A stretch of DNA of 64,000 nt from Phragmites australis (lineage: Eukaryota > Streptophyta > Magnoliopsida > Poales > Poaceae). Within the stretch, counting starts at the first letter, position 1. Each line of letters starts with the position of its first letter. The position numbers and the translations under genes were made by a program. The notes under the pieces were generated by a model. The model was not told the origin of the DNA. It made no database searches and saw nothing but the letters and a program-made list of their open reading frames with translations. Below are positions 1 to 14,109 of the stretch, piece after piece. The stretch lies in the NCBI RefSeq assembly GCF_958298935.1, contig NC_084922.1, forward strand, positions 47,709,458 through 47,773,457, in the 5' to 3' direction.

Positions 1-3000
1 AGCTGGGTTGGGCAAAAAAATTTCCGGACCAACCAAATTTTGGCCAAGAACCAAATACAGGCAACTAAAATTTGACTTGGTGCATATCGGTCACAATCCA
101 AACACGCCTAGTTACGCCAAACTGAAAAGTCAGGAGAATCCGCAGTTTTTTCACCTTGTTTTTTGAGGTGAGGAGAATCCACTGCTGTAACACACACACA
201 CAGCATAATCTTGTTTGATATGCATAGTCTCTAATCCTGCTACAGTTCAAGTTTACTAGTGTCACTTGATCTTTTTTATGCACTGTGACTCTTTCACTGT
301 GATGCCATTTGCTCTGCTGCACTCGCCACTGGAAAATGTTGTGAAAAATAGTCTCTCTGTCGGTGAGTGCCAGTCCGCACATGCAGCGCAGGTGCCGCGC
401 GCACGGCTCCCGACGATTCCGAAGCTTCCATGTGGAGCCTTGACTCCGTTGCTCTTGTCCACCGGGTCTCGCGGGTAGAGTGGTAGACCATGCGGGGGTT
501 CGGACACGTGTCCTTGCAACGTGTGTACGTGCAGATCGTCAGATCGAAGAAGGAGGGTCTTAAAAAATCTTTTTCGTGAAGATCTTATAAAATTTGCCCT
601 CTTATCCAGGCCTCGTACCTGCAATTAATTTGATTCTCCCCCTAACAAGTTCGGTGCGGCCACACCAGCGTCATGTCGAATACCGGAAACACCCCTTCTC
701 TCGTTGAACACCTGAATGGGCCGCGTGTGAATATGGCCAATGGATGGGGGTAGTTTTGGAATGCCAGCCTTGTTTGGGTGGTCTCCACTTTGTCTTGTCT
801 TATCCTCCGCGAATCAGCGATCTCTTCAACGGTAACGATGGCGGCCGGTGCGCAAGCAGAAATGGCCGTGGAAAGTTTCAGTTTGAACCCTCTATTTTCT
901 GTTTGTTTGGAGGTTGCAAATGTGCATTCCATCTAAGTATGATTTGGATTATGCTAGTCAATTACTATATACTGAAGTGTCCGGAATCGGTGAAATCTCA
1001 TGCTACTGTTGCTACTGTAGCAGTGAGCTCATTTCATATTTTTTTGAGTTTTAGATATTTTTCTTTACATTTTAGATTTTTTCAGTCGATTTATTAATGT
1101 AACTAATATTTATTTCGATATTTTTCTAAATGTCCGAAAAAGAAAATTACATATACATGTACACATATATACATAAATATTGAAATGTAAAAAAATTTAT
1201 GAACCAATTTTTTTAGTCTTTTTTTTCTACTCTAAACAGCAAAATAAAAACAAGCGCAGCGTAAACTAGTTTACCTATCTCGTAGGAATTATCTTGCTAG
1301 TATGTAAATTTGAAGGTAGTCTAAAAAAAACGTAGGTACATTTGAAGAATCAAAACCATCGTTAAGAGCCTCGTTACATTGAAAGACAAAATTCTAATAT
1401 ACACGTTGTTTATGCTGCTTATATGGCAAGATAAAGGAGAGGAGGAGCGACCAAAACGCATGGAGTGTGGCTCCTTTAAGTTACTCTCTCTTGCCTCTCA
1501 AGAAGTAAGGGTATTTTCAAATAGCAAATATATTTGTCATGTCTAAGGTTAGCTAAGTGTGATTTATTATAAAAAGTATAGTTAATAAATTCTTAGTCAC
1601 AAGTGTGATAAAATTAGTTAAAAAACTAAGTGTATGACGTGTGGGTTAAGAAAGTATAATTTGCCACAATTATAACAGTCAATCAAATAGTTGCTAAAAA
1701 ATCTATGACGTGACTAAACTTAGACATATCATGTTAGTTTCAAACCAAACATGTCCTAAGAGTTTTGATAGATCCTTAGCCACTGACAATAATTTTTCGC
1801 ACAATATTAATTATGTTTTCACCTTCCAATTAAAACATAGTAGCTACAAAAGAAATGCTAAGGCACAATTTAAAACATAGTAGCCTAAGCATGATATGGT
1901 CCTTGTGGTGGAATCTGCCTATCTGAGTTCAAGTCGTAGAATCGACATGAGTGCTTGCATTTTCTCGAGATTAAATCCCTAAAGAATAGTAGTGGTCAAA
2001 ACGCGTACCACATGCCCAACTTGTACTTAAAAAATGCATATGGATATCAGAAGTCAAAGGTAACACCTAATAAAAGGCAACGCTAACCCATTAATTTGGA
2101 CATAAATGACAAGTAAATCATAAAGTTGTAAATTCAGGGTAAGATTAAATGTATTGAAACACATTCTGTTCTTGAAGCACAAAAATTACAATCCAAATTC
2201 TCAAATATCTTTATGTGAAACTACTAGGATTCAAACTTGCATCTACCTATTTTATGATTTTGAACATTGAAAATTCAGAGAAAATTCAAACTCTTACAGC
2301 TTAAATTTGTTATATTTAGGATTCAAAATAATTAGCAGAACGGACACGATTTCTTTGACATAAGTGCACAGATGATGTCATCGCTGACACGTGGATTAAC
2401 TCTTAGTAGGCCCTACGTGTTAGGGGCGACGTCACCTGTGCAATTACGTCGACGTCACCTGTGCAATTACGTCAGAGGATCTCCCTCCAAAACAGCCATA
2501 CTTTTAATAGCAGGTAGCAAAATTTATTTATTCCCTTATATGATTTGTGATAATTGATTGACTTATCTCTTACCAATGAGGCAATAGTAATCAATCATCC
2601 GATCAACTCGTAATAGACAGTCTACGTTAACTTGGAGTACCTTAAAAAGTTATTTATTAACAGCCATATATGATTTGTGATAATTGACAGCCATACTTTC
2701 AATAGCAGGTAGCACAAATTATTTATTCCCTTATGTGTAAAAAAATCCATCCCGATTTGACTCGCACGAATGTAGGGATTTCGTTGAACCATGTAAACAA
2801 ATCATCATTTGTTCGTGTGCTCTTGCGCTTCTGTGATGGGCATCTTTCTCGTCGTGATTTGCCGAAGTTCCATTCCAACACATATATTTAGGCAACCAGA
2901 AAAAACTAGTATTAGCTAGCTCTAGAAATCCTTAAAAAAGGGTAGCTCTGAAAAAGCACAAAACTAGTGTGGTGTGGTTGCGAGAATGCAATGCAGACAT

Positions 3001-3100
3001 TTGTGAAAGTTCGCAAATCCAGGGGCTTTTGTGCAAAATTAAATCTGACAGAAAAGACCTTCCTCGTTTCGTTCTCGTGGGTATCTTCCATTGGAATATT
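1..3100. other. Intergenic, AT-rich, no gene recognised
   Basis: No coding region is supported here; the open frames are short and match no family I know. The stretch holds small local duplications: a tandem pair of about 22 bases (unit GACGTCACCTGTGCAATTAC plus a few bases) at about 2428-2473, and a near-repeat of a roughly 60-base block (CAGCCATACTTTTAATAGCA...) at about 2495-2560 and 2690-2740. The last few hundred bases lie upstream of the transporter gene. Confidence 0.6.
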
Positions 3101-3425
3101 TATATTTACATATTTGTTCTGCGATATTTATATTTACATTGTCCGCTCCCCTTCTCTCCGCTCCCCATTGCTCTCTCCCTCGCCCGCCCGCCCGCCTCCC
3201 CGCGCGTCCGAGAAGCTTCGAATCGCGATCACCTCGGTCCCCGCGAGCGCCGATGGTGGGCGCGCCCGCCAGCTGCTAGGGTTCCCGTTCCCACCTTTCG
3301 CCCGGTTCGCTCCTGATTTTCTCGCGATTTTTTGCTGATTTCCCCCCTGATTTTCCCACCGTTTTTGGCGCAGCTGATTGGAACCGCAGGGTTTTTGCGA
3401 GCCTGGTGCCGCGGCGGCGATTGAG

Positions 3426-6400
3426 ATGAACGGGGAGGTGGAATGCAGCGTGTGCCACGCGAAGGTGCCAGTGCCGCCGGCGGTGTCGAAGGCGTACGAC
3501 GGCCACCGGTCCACCGTGTCGTCTCGGCAGCGTGCGCTCAATGTGCTCCTCGTCTCCGGAGACTGCGTGCTCGCTGGACTCCAGGTGAAGGCTGCTTCCC
3601 TTCTGCGTTCGGTTTGGTTTTGACCAGTGCATTTGGTGCCGAATCGCTAAGTGTTGCATAGGGATTGAACCGTTGGTGGTGAATGCGATGACTGTATGAG
3701 GATGCTAATCGATGAGCTTAGAACTTTTTATTCATGAGTTATTGGTTGGTCAAAACATAATGTCATGAATGTTTGTAGCTAGGTGAATTTTGTTAGCTAT
3801 AGCACATCCTCAAAAAAGAAAATCATGTGTGGAGCTTCACAAGCTAGTGGTAGTTTGGAGTCTCAAACGGGATTGGCGTTGATACTAGAATGCGTGGATG
3901 TTGCAGATGGTGTCTTATGTAGAGACCTGTTTTTTTGTTTCCTTGTCTGAATTTTGTAGAGTGCACTGCAATATGTAATGGGAGGGCTGTCTTCATTAGT
4001 TCTCGTATACAGATGAGTAGCAGTAGTTTGGAGTCTTGAAATAGGTGCATCCTGGTACTGCAGTTAGCATTAGTCTAGATACATTCACAATGTACTAGGA
4101 CAAGAACTAGGGTTCTAACTTTCATGATCATTACATGGTATGCATCGCTGATAATGAATTTATCCCAGACTCCCCACCCACCACCTCCCATTTTTCTCTT
4201 TGAAATAAGGTACCCCTGGTTAAATTGCAAGTGCTAATTGTTTGGAATATTGTGTTGGATACTCGTGTGCAACTCGTTGCCAAATTATACAGAAAACTGA
4301 GCATGTCGTTTCAAATAATTGCTATCTATTGGTTGTTTGCCACATTGTAAGTTCTTAAGTTGCTTGACACATTTCCACCTCTCTTTTTTCTGTAGCCTAT
4401 ATTAGTGTACATGTGTAAAGTGGACGGGAAATTCAAATTTAGCCCGATCAGCGTGAACTTCTTGACAGAGATTACAAAAATTATCTTTGCCGTCACCATG
4501 CTATTCTTCCAGGTATGTGGAATCATCTTTTGTTCCATTCTACTGCTTTGCTTCCCATAATTCCTTCTTAGATCCATATTATTTAGTCGGATGTGACTGA
4601 AGTGATAATAAAGGTAATGCAATTTCTGCGAGGTAAGACGGCATATTTCTTCGTGCAATAATACAAATGTGCTGCCAAAGCATTGCCTTAATAATATGTT
4701 CATAATTCTCGCGTTTCAGTTCAGCGCTGACTGTTGTAGACTTCTGTTTCTACTGATATCTTCATATTAATTTCTTTGATATCTTTATTGAGTTGGTTGT
4801 CTTTTGCAGGCTAGACGTCTAAATGTGGGAGAGAAGCCACTTCTCACTGTGTCAACCTTTGTGCAGGTAATATGACCTTAGAATATGTCATGCTAATACT
4901 TTCGATTTGGTCATGTCATTCTGATTTCAATTTTGAGAACTACTTTTTCACTTGGAAAACCACATGGTGGAAATACATGCTATTTGTTCCAAAGAGAATA
5001 GGATCCTCACATTGATGCACTATAGTACATCTTACTTGACAGGTCATGTAAACTTTTACAGAAACTGTCTTGCAAATCAATTAGTACTTTCTACATCCCA
5101 TCAATCTTCTTCGTTTGTTATAAAATATTACTGCAGGAAATTAGTGATCTGATCTGCCACGCTAACTATCTTCACTGAGCAGGCTGCTCGCAACAATGTT
5201 CTTCTTGCAGTCCCTGCTCTTCTCTATGCTATCAACAACTACTTGAAGTTTATAATGCAGGTAAAGCATCCATGAGCATACCAGGGGTCAGGACTTGGTG
5301 GTCTGGAACTCCCCCCACCCCCCTCTTTTTTATCATTCTCTAGGAACCATAAAAGTGGTTTCTGACTATTGTATTAGCATAACCTGGATCTGGTACATCT
5401 TCTCTAACCATTAGTCTTATGCTTTATGCAGTTATATTTTAATCCTGCAAGCGTGAAAATGCTGGGTAATCTCAAGGTATGGTACTATGGTATTAAGTGT
5501 TAACTATTAGTAGTTGCACACTTGCATGGCTGCAGACATGTGCACACGTGCATTTGGGCATAAAAGAAGCTATTTGTTCTCACCTTGTGATATGTTACCC
5601 TTTGTTCTTTCAACAATTGTTTGGAGTTTTGCTGCACATGGCATACACTTTGAGCGATGGTAATCATGTATCCATGGTATACTGACATTTTCAGGTTCTG
5701 GTAATTGCTGTGCTTCTAAAGATCATAATGAGGCGGCGTTTTTCCACAATCCAGGCAAGTTTGCTCTTAATTTTCGTATGCCTAGTTTTCAATACTTAAA
5801 AGTTGTCAATACTTGGATTTTTATTCAAACCGTGAAATTCACGTATACTTCGCAGTTTATTTCTGGTATCTATAAATTAGTCTCTAGATGTACTATTTTT
5901 CATTGATTCCAAGAACTTGTGTAATTGACATCATGCTATTTCATATTGGCAGTGGGAGGCCCTTGCTCTTTTGTTAATCGGAATATCAGTTAATCAGCTA
6001 AAATCATTACCAGAAGGTTCTAGTGCTTTGGGTCTTCCTGTTGCAGCTGGAGCCTACCTATATACACTATTTTTTGTAAGTCTTAATTTTCTCATACTTA
6101 CTTGAATCCTTCCTAATTGGGGTAGTGTGCATGTTGGATACATATCTCCCATGATATTAGGGAAGCTAGTTTAACTATACACTCAGACTTCTTTGGTACA
6201 CTCTTTTTTGCATATACAAAATAAGCATGGCATTCTGGCAATCAGTTGACTGCAGCACAGTGTTGCATCTGCACTGCTCCTTGGCTGTAGTAATCATAAA
6301 ATGCTGCAACCATTAATCTCCTTTGCACGATTCATGGGTCCTGATATGTTGTGCTTCTGGCCATTGTTTCTATTCAATCATATAATTGATATTGAGATTC

Positions 6401-8452
6401 AATTTGTATTTCTCCAAAACTTCAGATGTACAACTATATAATTCACTATTTAGAACTTCTAATAAATCACACGGGGTGAAACAATTGGTTCTAGGCACTG
6501 CTGGACTAATTTATACATTCATATTCAATCCTCGAGGGCACAAAAATCTCGTCCGGTTTTTCATTCATTTGATTGTGGAATTAAAAGAGAAATTGTAAAG
6601 GACAGAAGTAAAGGTGACATCTGATAGTTCATGCTTTTATGGGCAATCAGGTAACAGTTCCTGCCTTGGCTTCAGTTTACAATGAAAAGGCTTTGAAAAG
6701 CCAATTTGATACTAGTATATATCTTCAGGTATGACCATATGCATGTGTTTCATTTTGATAGTTATCTTGCTCTGTCATCATATTGCTGTTACTGGTCTCT
6801 CTAAATCCACCTTTTGTTTGTGATTTTTATCTCATGTTTTCAGAACTTATTTCTGTATGGATATGGTGCAATATTCAATTTCCTTGGGCTCGTGATCATT
6901 GCAATCATCCAAGGTAATTATTAAGAAAGTATGTTTCCTGGGAAGCAATATGCTTACTGCATAGTGAAATGTGCTGTGCAGTTGTGCTGTGCAGTTGTCA
7001 GCTTGGGATTTTTTGTAGGTTAATGACTTGGTTGTTCTAGTAATTTATGTGGTTGATGATTTATAAATTATCCTTACAGCTTGATCTGATGAGAACCTAA
7101 CAGATCCATATCAAAAGTACCTAAACTTCAACTGATTGAACACTTTTATTTTTCTTATTTTCACTTTCATTTTGTTCATTCCAACTATGCTTCTGGGAGA
7201 CTGGGATACCACCATTGAACAGCTTACACAAGAATCTCTTGCGACTGAACTGTTTTTAAAACTTGGAACTGTTGCCTAAAGTGTTTCCTTGCATGATATG
7301 CAGCCACTTTTATGCCACTATGACTGGAATTTGTAATGCTGCCGCATGAAATCAATTATTGTGTAAATTTCAGGGCCCAGTAGCTTTAACATTTTGGAAG
7401 GACATTCAAAGGCTACAATGTTTCTTATCTGCAACAATGCTGCACAGGGCATACTATCGTCATTTTTCTTCAAATATGCAGGTATTTTACCAGCATAAAG
7501 TTAACATTCCTTGTTCGACATTTTATTAAAATAGTACTAGATATAGTAGCATTGATACTTTACTTGCATGCATGTACCCATCAGAAGTTACCTTGCATGA
7601 GCATGCAACAAACCAAAGTCTTACCTAAAGTTTAGTATGAACATTAATTAGTGAGTTCTTAGATTGCATATACACACGAATAGGATTCAATGGCATATGC
7701 ATGTTAGTTGCTATTGCTTTATGTTAGTTTCATTAAGTGAGCTGTAGTGAGGTTTAAGCTAATAAATTGTGAGTGCAGATACAATTTTGAAGAAGTACTC
7801 GTCAACAATTGCCACTATCTTTACTGGAGTAGCCTCTGCTGTATTGTTTGGTCATACTTTGACTATAAACTTTGTTCTTGGAATATCAATAGTAATTATA
7901 TCTATGCATCAGGTAACTTGCTTTCCTTGTGTTGATTCAGTTATTCAAGCTTTCCTACTCATAATATTTCTGGTTCATTTCTGTTCTTTCAGTATCTTTC
8001 TAACCAAATTAAGGATGAAGTGCCAACCAGCAAAATTGAGATGGCTGATGCTCACGATCGCAGGTTTGTTATGTCATGTTGTTTGTGCTTGACTCTGTAG
8101 TTGGTAGTTCGGCATTGTCCTGAAGTTCCATTCTTATATCTACCATTCTACCTTCAGAAGAAATGTCTTGCTTTGTGCTGTAGTGACTGACCAGTCGGTG
8201 CAGTGCATGTTATTGCACTTAATGGACTTTAAAGCGTTTTAGTAACATAATTTGTTTGATGGTGCTCAACAGATTACAGGAACCTGTATATGTCATCGCG
8301 ACTGATTCAATGGCAAGCGAGGTAAATATTTACTAGAACTTCAGGCGACCTGCCTTTCCTTCCGGATAACTCATAACCGTTCTGTCCATACATGTATGCA
8401 GGCTAAACACCGCCATGGATCTGACGAAAGGCAGCCTATTCTCCCCGTCTGA
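3426..8452 (+). CDS. CMP-sialic acid transporter-like nucleotide-sugar transporter
   Basis: A Golgi-type nucleotide-sugar transporter of the SLC35A / CMP-sialic acid transporter-like family. Fourteen coding exons join in frame to 399 residues: 3426-3584, 4396-4512, 4810-4866, 5183-5260, 5432-5476, 5695-5754, 5953-6075, 6651-6728, 6844-6913, 7374-7481, 7779-7912, 7993-8063, 8273-8321 and 8402-8452. The protein has a cytosolic N-terminus with a CxxC (CSVCHAK), then many hydrophobic helices. It includes family-typical stretches such as [30 protein letters not shown] and the C-terminal [14 protein letters not shown]. Plants make little or no sialic acid, so the true cargo is unknown; family members in plants have been tested with CMP-sialic acid and UDP-galactose. 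The start is the first ATG of the long N-terminal frame, after a pyrimidine-rich leader. The intron after exon 6 has a GC donor. Length is close to other plant members. Confidence 0.93.
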
Positions 8453-10292
8453 TTTTACAGCGGAGGTTCTCCACTGTCCTTTCCTTTCCCTTTTTTTTTT
8501 TTGCTTTCCAGAGTGTAATTCTTGTGTTGCTACAGAAATCTGTTTACAACTTATTAACGAGTGCACTTCCTCCGTAACATCTCCAAACTCTCCCATTTCT
8601 GACAGTGTTGCCAGCTGAGGCGCTCTATTTCCTCAACAAGAGCAGCACATATATTACCAACTCTGCATCCCCGTCAGAGTGGAAAAGAGAATACCCTTAA
8701 TGCTTCTTTGACCTAATGTCTCGGAAGCCGCATTGCTGCCATGCTGTTGGCGAAGGTACTGCATATCCGACGGCAGAATGGTGAGCTTCCTATAGAGTAA
8801 TGGAAGAGGCGATACCTTAGCTTACTGGCGGTAAAACTGACATGATAAGGTTAGTGAGGAATAAAAAAAATCACCGTTTTTTCCTCTTTTGAGAGTTGAG
8901 AGTTGAGACAACCATCGGCAGTGGTTCTATCGAGTAGCATTGTTGTTTTGTTACGGCATCAATGTAAATAGCAGTTTGCTCCGTTTGCCTATGCTAAGCA
9001 GAGATTCCGTTCCTGTGTGTACAAGTTGCATGAGGAGATATTGCGGCATGTTTAGTACTTCGAAGTTTGCCTGTTTCTCTGATTTTATGGGAAAAAATAA
9101 GGCTTCTCTTGACGAATTATGTTTCGCATGTCTGAATTACTGGGCAAAAAGCTTTTTTACGAATTCTGTCTAGCATGTGTGGTTGGTGTCCCACGTTTCG
9201 CTGGCAAGCCGTGTGGCTCGGTGACTCTGGTTCATTACATTTACCACTGGTAGGTGGCGCTAGTAGGCGGCCTTTACGGTGTGGTTGGTTGTCAACATAG
9301 GGCAACTTGCTGGACGGATGCGTACTATCTCACAGAGAAATATGTTTAGTTGGTTTGGGAAAGAATCCCTCCATAGCTTGGTCTAGTGGATGCAGAGCAT
9401 ATATTCGCTCATGCAAGCAAATCTACGTATCAGTGTTACAAAATCGTTTGCATACGGATAATCAATCATAATTCTAATTCTTGCATTTGCTCATATAACC
9501 TCAAATTTGATCAACCATTTAGAATCTTATCAGACATAATCAACCAAATATTCATCTCAACAAATATGACTTCGCTCTATCTGCTTTTTCTCAGAATACA
9601 TATATAGTTCATACGGGTAACCAATCACACCTAAAGGCCGCTTCCCAGATTTTGCATCTGTGCCACTTAGCAATAGCAATCCCAAGACAGCTCACTGAAT
9701 TTTTAACTTCCAACAAAACATAACATTGGCTGTGATACTGGCATTTTAGGAAATAAAAAAGGCACCAATAATTCACTTTACATGGAAGTCACTGAACTAA
9801 ATATGAGAACCAGGTCACCTCAAATAATAGATCAAAGCCAACTGAGTATTACCAATGACATCCGGTGAGTCGTAAAGTCGTAAACTAGGCATATGCACAT
9901 TTTAGTCTATATCTGGTCAAAATACAGAGTTGCTTTAGAATTGCAGTTTTTTGAAAGATGAATGTGAAAATTGTTAACATGGTGCACATACTCCGTTGTC
10001 CTTGCACTCCTAAACACGTCCTCCGACCTCCATGCAGTCAGTTGCGGAAATCTGAGAAGTAACATTGATCCATGTGTATTATCCAAATATGTTGCTCCTA
10101 GCAATTTGCAACCTAACAAATATCGCACAGCATGCAAAGTTAATAAGGCAGGTGAACTTCTTGTCCAAATCAGTAAGTTACAGGCATTATGTGCAACTGT
10201 GACATCACCAAATGAAACTTCCTGGCCCATAAATGTGGTAAGATACCCAAGGAAAAAGAACTCAACGAACTTACTTTGGTTACTTCTATACA
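8453..10292. other. Transporter 3' UTR and gap to the kinase gene
   Basis: About 1.8 kb between two convergent genes. The first 600-700 bases probably carry the 3' UTR of the transporter; the last 300-400 bases probably carry the 3' UTR of the minus-strand kinase. No coding frame here resembles a protein family. Confidence 0.5.
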
Positions 10293-13200
10293 TCAACTGT
10301 CAAGAGCAGGTGGTGGTGCAGGCGCTGGAGTCTGCTTATTCACGAGTAGTGGGGACAAAGCCTTGACCACAATGCTCATGTTTGGGCGGAACTCTGCTTC
10401 GTATTGCACACACAAAGCTGCTACAGCAGCGAGCTGCATTAAGACAATGCAATGATGAGAAACACGAAATAAAATAGTACTCCAATGATTTGTTCCAAGC
10501 GTATGCATGCCACACGTATACAGCTAGAGGGAGGGAGACCTTAGCAACTCCTTTTGGTGGATATTCACCCATCAACCGAGGATCTACACACTGCTTCACC
10601 TTGTCTTCAGTTAATCTTGGTGTAGCCTGCAGAGCAGAAGCAATGTATTCTCAGAGAACTAGTAATATCAATGTCTGTGTTAAGGATGTGACAAAACTTT
10701 CCACAGACCACATCTAAAAACTGTAACCATTGAAAAGGGCCCGTATACACTTTAATGAAGTAGAGCATGGCCAGTATGTACGAACACCAAAACACAACTT
10801 GTCTGATCCTTCGGACTTCCTCCCCATTTTTGTAAGATATGACACAGGATGATGAAATTCATCATCATCACATTTATTATCACCCAGATAAAACAAAGAT
10901 AACAGTTCTGATTTGGGATTAACAGATGACATGATTATCTAGTTGACTAATACCCACATCATACCATACACCCAAACTAGAAAACTAGAGTTCTTCTACA
11001 ACAAAGGTTTAGCATGGTCCATGTGCGGATCCACGTTATGACTATAGGGTGCACAGGACACCGGTTAAATTTTCGTTTTACAGTGATCCATCATATATAG
11101 CAGCCTATGTAATACCCTCTAGCCCAACAATTGGAACAACCGAACCCCTAGCAGGTCAGCTTAGGACATCCGGTCATTTTTGTTCTGGGTCCGCCATTGG
11201 CATGGACCCTCCAGACTAAATGAAATTTTAAGAAACCATATTATTATACGTATAGGCAAAATGCCAAAGAAAAATGATTAAGCTAGCAAGTGAGCATTAC
11301 CCAAGTTACCAGGCTCTGCTGCCCTCTAGGCATTGTATGGTCTACCGGCTTTCTACCTGTCAAAAGTTCCAAGAGAACTACTCCAAAGCTATATACATCA
11401 CTTTTCTGGGTTAGCTGACCAGTCATTGCGTACCTGCAGAAGTTTATAGAATGTGCACAATATTAAAAAAATGTAATATAAACCAAGTCAAATTGTAGAT
11501 TGATCAGACAACAGCGTCACTTGAAGCAAGAATCTAAAAACCAATTCCCAATATCAAACCGATTAATACTAGGTGGATATTATTAGTTTCTAGCTTGCTA
11601 GTAGTTACAGGAGTAAATGGCTGGTAGCAGCAAAATAGCACAAAAGGTTCGTGGTTCACCATTGACTTAGCAGAGATTGGCCAGTTTTTGACAACTTACT
11701 TATTTGAGTGATATGTAATCCTTTCTCTCCATTTTTCCTCCACAAATGCAGTAAAAAAAATGTGTTTGCTTGTAACAAGAATGTGAAACTGGGCAGCAGC
11801 TGGCAGCCTGCCGCCCAGTCCAGGTCAAGAACAACCATGAACAATCTAACCTGGTATGGGAGGTCCAGAACCATATACTTTTGGGGAACTGGACAGTTTA
11901 CAAGATTAGCTTCAAGCAGGTGGCTTTCATGTAACTGTTCTCAGGTAGAACTACAGCATGAAGAAAATGAGAACTAACAATGCATTCCACAGGTGATTTT
12001 TTATATAATTCTCAGTAAGTGGTTTGCTATTCAATGGACGAAGGCTAAAGAAATCAAAATATTCATGTGAAGTGCTGATCTGATCTACTGGAAAATTAAT
12101 AAGACAACATGCAAAGCAGGAAAGCACAAGAAGATGTAACTATTGATCCAAATAATAACATATCAAAAACATATAGTTATTTTAAGCAAAGGATTTTTAC
12201 TCTGGAGCGTGATATCCAAAGGTTCCCAACACACGAGTCGAATGCAACCGAGCAGCCATATCTGGAGCCTGATTTGAGAGGTTGAAGTCTGCTATCTTTG
12301 CCTTGAACTCCTCAAATAAGAGGATGTTACTTGATCTAATATCCCTATGTACAATAGAAGGCTGAACTCTCTCATGCAGATATTCAAGTCCTTTCGCAGC
12401 ATCAACAGCAATTTTCACTCGCTGCATCCAATCAAGTGCTGGACCAGGTTGCGCACCTTGAACTCCTTTTCTTCCTATTGACATGAGCTAATTTCTTTTA
12501 CAAATCTCTTGCTGCTACAATACTTAAATAAGAGTAGGGAGTTATCAAACGAATTGTAGAGGACATGCAGAATAATCATACCATGTAGAACATCATGCAG
12601 AGAACCCATGGTGGCAAATTCGTAGGCTACTATGCGCAGATTCAGCTCCGTACAGTACCCCAACATATCTATGAAGTTTTCATGCTTCAACCTAGAAACC
12701 AATGACACCTGCATAAGAAAGTAAGTAACATTGTTTATTTAGGAACTTTTAGCACCAAGAAATAACCAAAAGATAAATCACAATCTTAAGTAAGTAATAA
12801 TGAAGCCAACCTGGGTCAAGAATTCTGCAGTGGGGTCATTTTCAGTAGAATCAAGTTTCTTCACTGCCACTTTTGTCCCATTATCAAGGACGGCATAGTA
12901 CACTCTCCCGTAAGACCCTTCACCTATCAAAGCCTTGGACCCAAACTCATCAGTTTTTTCTATCAGTTCATCCATGGATAGAACAGGAATATTGATAGGG
13001 GGAGCAGCATTCTGTGGCTCGGCTTTTCCAGTAGCAGAATCTTTCAACCCCTTTGTCATTCCTGAAGAAAAGGAGAAAATACCATCAAATTATCTGTAGA
13101 AAAGTGAATTTTAGATGCAGCAGCAGAAACAGAGTTCGCATTTTCAGTAAACGGCGTGCAAGTTAGGAACATAAGAATAGAGAATTCAAGTAAGGTGAGA

Positions 13201-13303
13201 CGAACATACCGTCAGCATTATTGGTTGTGGCCTTGACATGCCCATTTTCATGCCGATCAGATTCATCCACTTGACAACTGCAGCAAATCCAGCGACGCCA
13301 CAT
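10293..13303 (-). CDS. PTI1-like receptor-like cytoplasmic kinase
   Basis: A Ser/Thr kinase of the Pti1-like (RLCK VIII) family, which acts downstream of AGC kinases and immune receptors at the plasma membrane. Seven coding exons join in frame to 368 residues: 13303-13210, 13061-12811, 12708-12582, 12474-12201, 11433-11301, 10626-10540 and 10433-10293. The glycine loop is GEGSYGRV (about 78-85), the ATP lysine is in VAVKK (about 99), the catalytic loop is VHRDIRSSN (about 199-207), and the APE region is [14 protein letters not shown]. The metal-binding DFG is DFN (about 220-222) within [20 protein letters not shown], which is the usual form for this family. The N-terminus [10 protein letters not shown] has clustered cysteines that could be S-acylated. 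A leader intron (13334-13966) separates a GC-rich first exon from the start codon exon. Confidence 0.94.
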
Positions 13304-13966
13304 CACTATCTTTTACTCTGATTGACACCTAGTCTGCAAACAACAAATATTTAATCAAGAGAACTATCACATTATCAGCTTAAACATTTTCGACATCATG
13401 CATGTTAACACAGTCAATACAGAAGACAAAGCTGATGTCGCCGTAGAGAACATAGCTAGCCTCTATGTCAACTTTAAAATACAACTATGCTTAACTTCAA
13501 GACAAATTCACGTATATACAGATCACTCATTGCAATACACAACACAAAAGGGATCCCCATAACCATTTTAGATTAAAAAAAATTGCGCCACAAAAATCAC
13601 CTCAGGTACATTCCCTAATAAAAAAATCACATCAGATAAACCTCTACGACCAGCATCTCATTACCATACACAGCCCGCGGCTCCGCACGATAGCCCACCT
13701 CAAACGCAACAAAAACCCAAGCACACGTAGCAGCACCGAGATCCAAGCCATGGCGCACGAATAACTACACGGACTAGCCAGCGCGTTCCCCCTAAAACCC
13801 TCGCCTAATCCCATCCCGATGCCCCACCCACAACCCCCACTGCAAATTCCACCGAATCGGGCGCTCTCACCGCCCGATCGCGTCGCATTTCGCGAGGAGA
13901 GCGAGAGCGTAGGGCCGCGCGCTCGGAAGAGAGAGGAATTTGGGGGAGGATTCGGGGCTGCGGTAC

Positions 13967-14035
13967 CTGGAGGGGGGCCTTGCGTCGCGGCGCCGGCGCT
14001 GCTGAGCTCGTCGGCTTCGTCTCGAATGCGAGAGA
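13967..14035 (-). other. 5' leader exon of the PTI1-like gene (approximate)
   Basis: Upstream of the coding start the minus strand shows a donor (CCAG|GTACCGC, cut after 13967) and an acceptor (TTTGCAG|ACTAGG, exon resumes at 13333). This implies a non-coding first exon. Its 5' end is placed about 30 bases below the TATA box and is only an estimate. Confidence 0.55.
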
Positions 14036-14060
14036 GGTGGGAGGCGGAGGCGGTGGCCGC

Positions 14061-14068
14061 ATTTTATA
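14061..14068 (-). promoter_or_regulatory. TATA box of the PTI1-like kinase gene
   Basis: The minus strand reads CTATAAAATGCGG directly upstream of a GC-rich leader. A CT/GA-rich tract (about 14090-14107) lies just upstream. Spacing fits transcription starting near 14035. Confidence 0.6.
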
Positions 14069-14109
14069 GCGCGTTTTTGTCTTTTTTTTTTTCTCTCTCT
14101 CTCTCTCCT

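Noticed and set aside
744..1097. 117-residue plus-strand frame near the window start
   Set aside because: No domain, no splice context, and the C-terminal half is low-complexity Phe/Ser-rich AT sequence.
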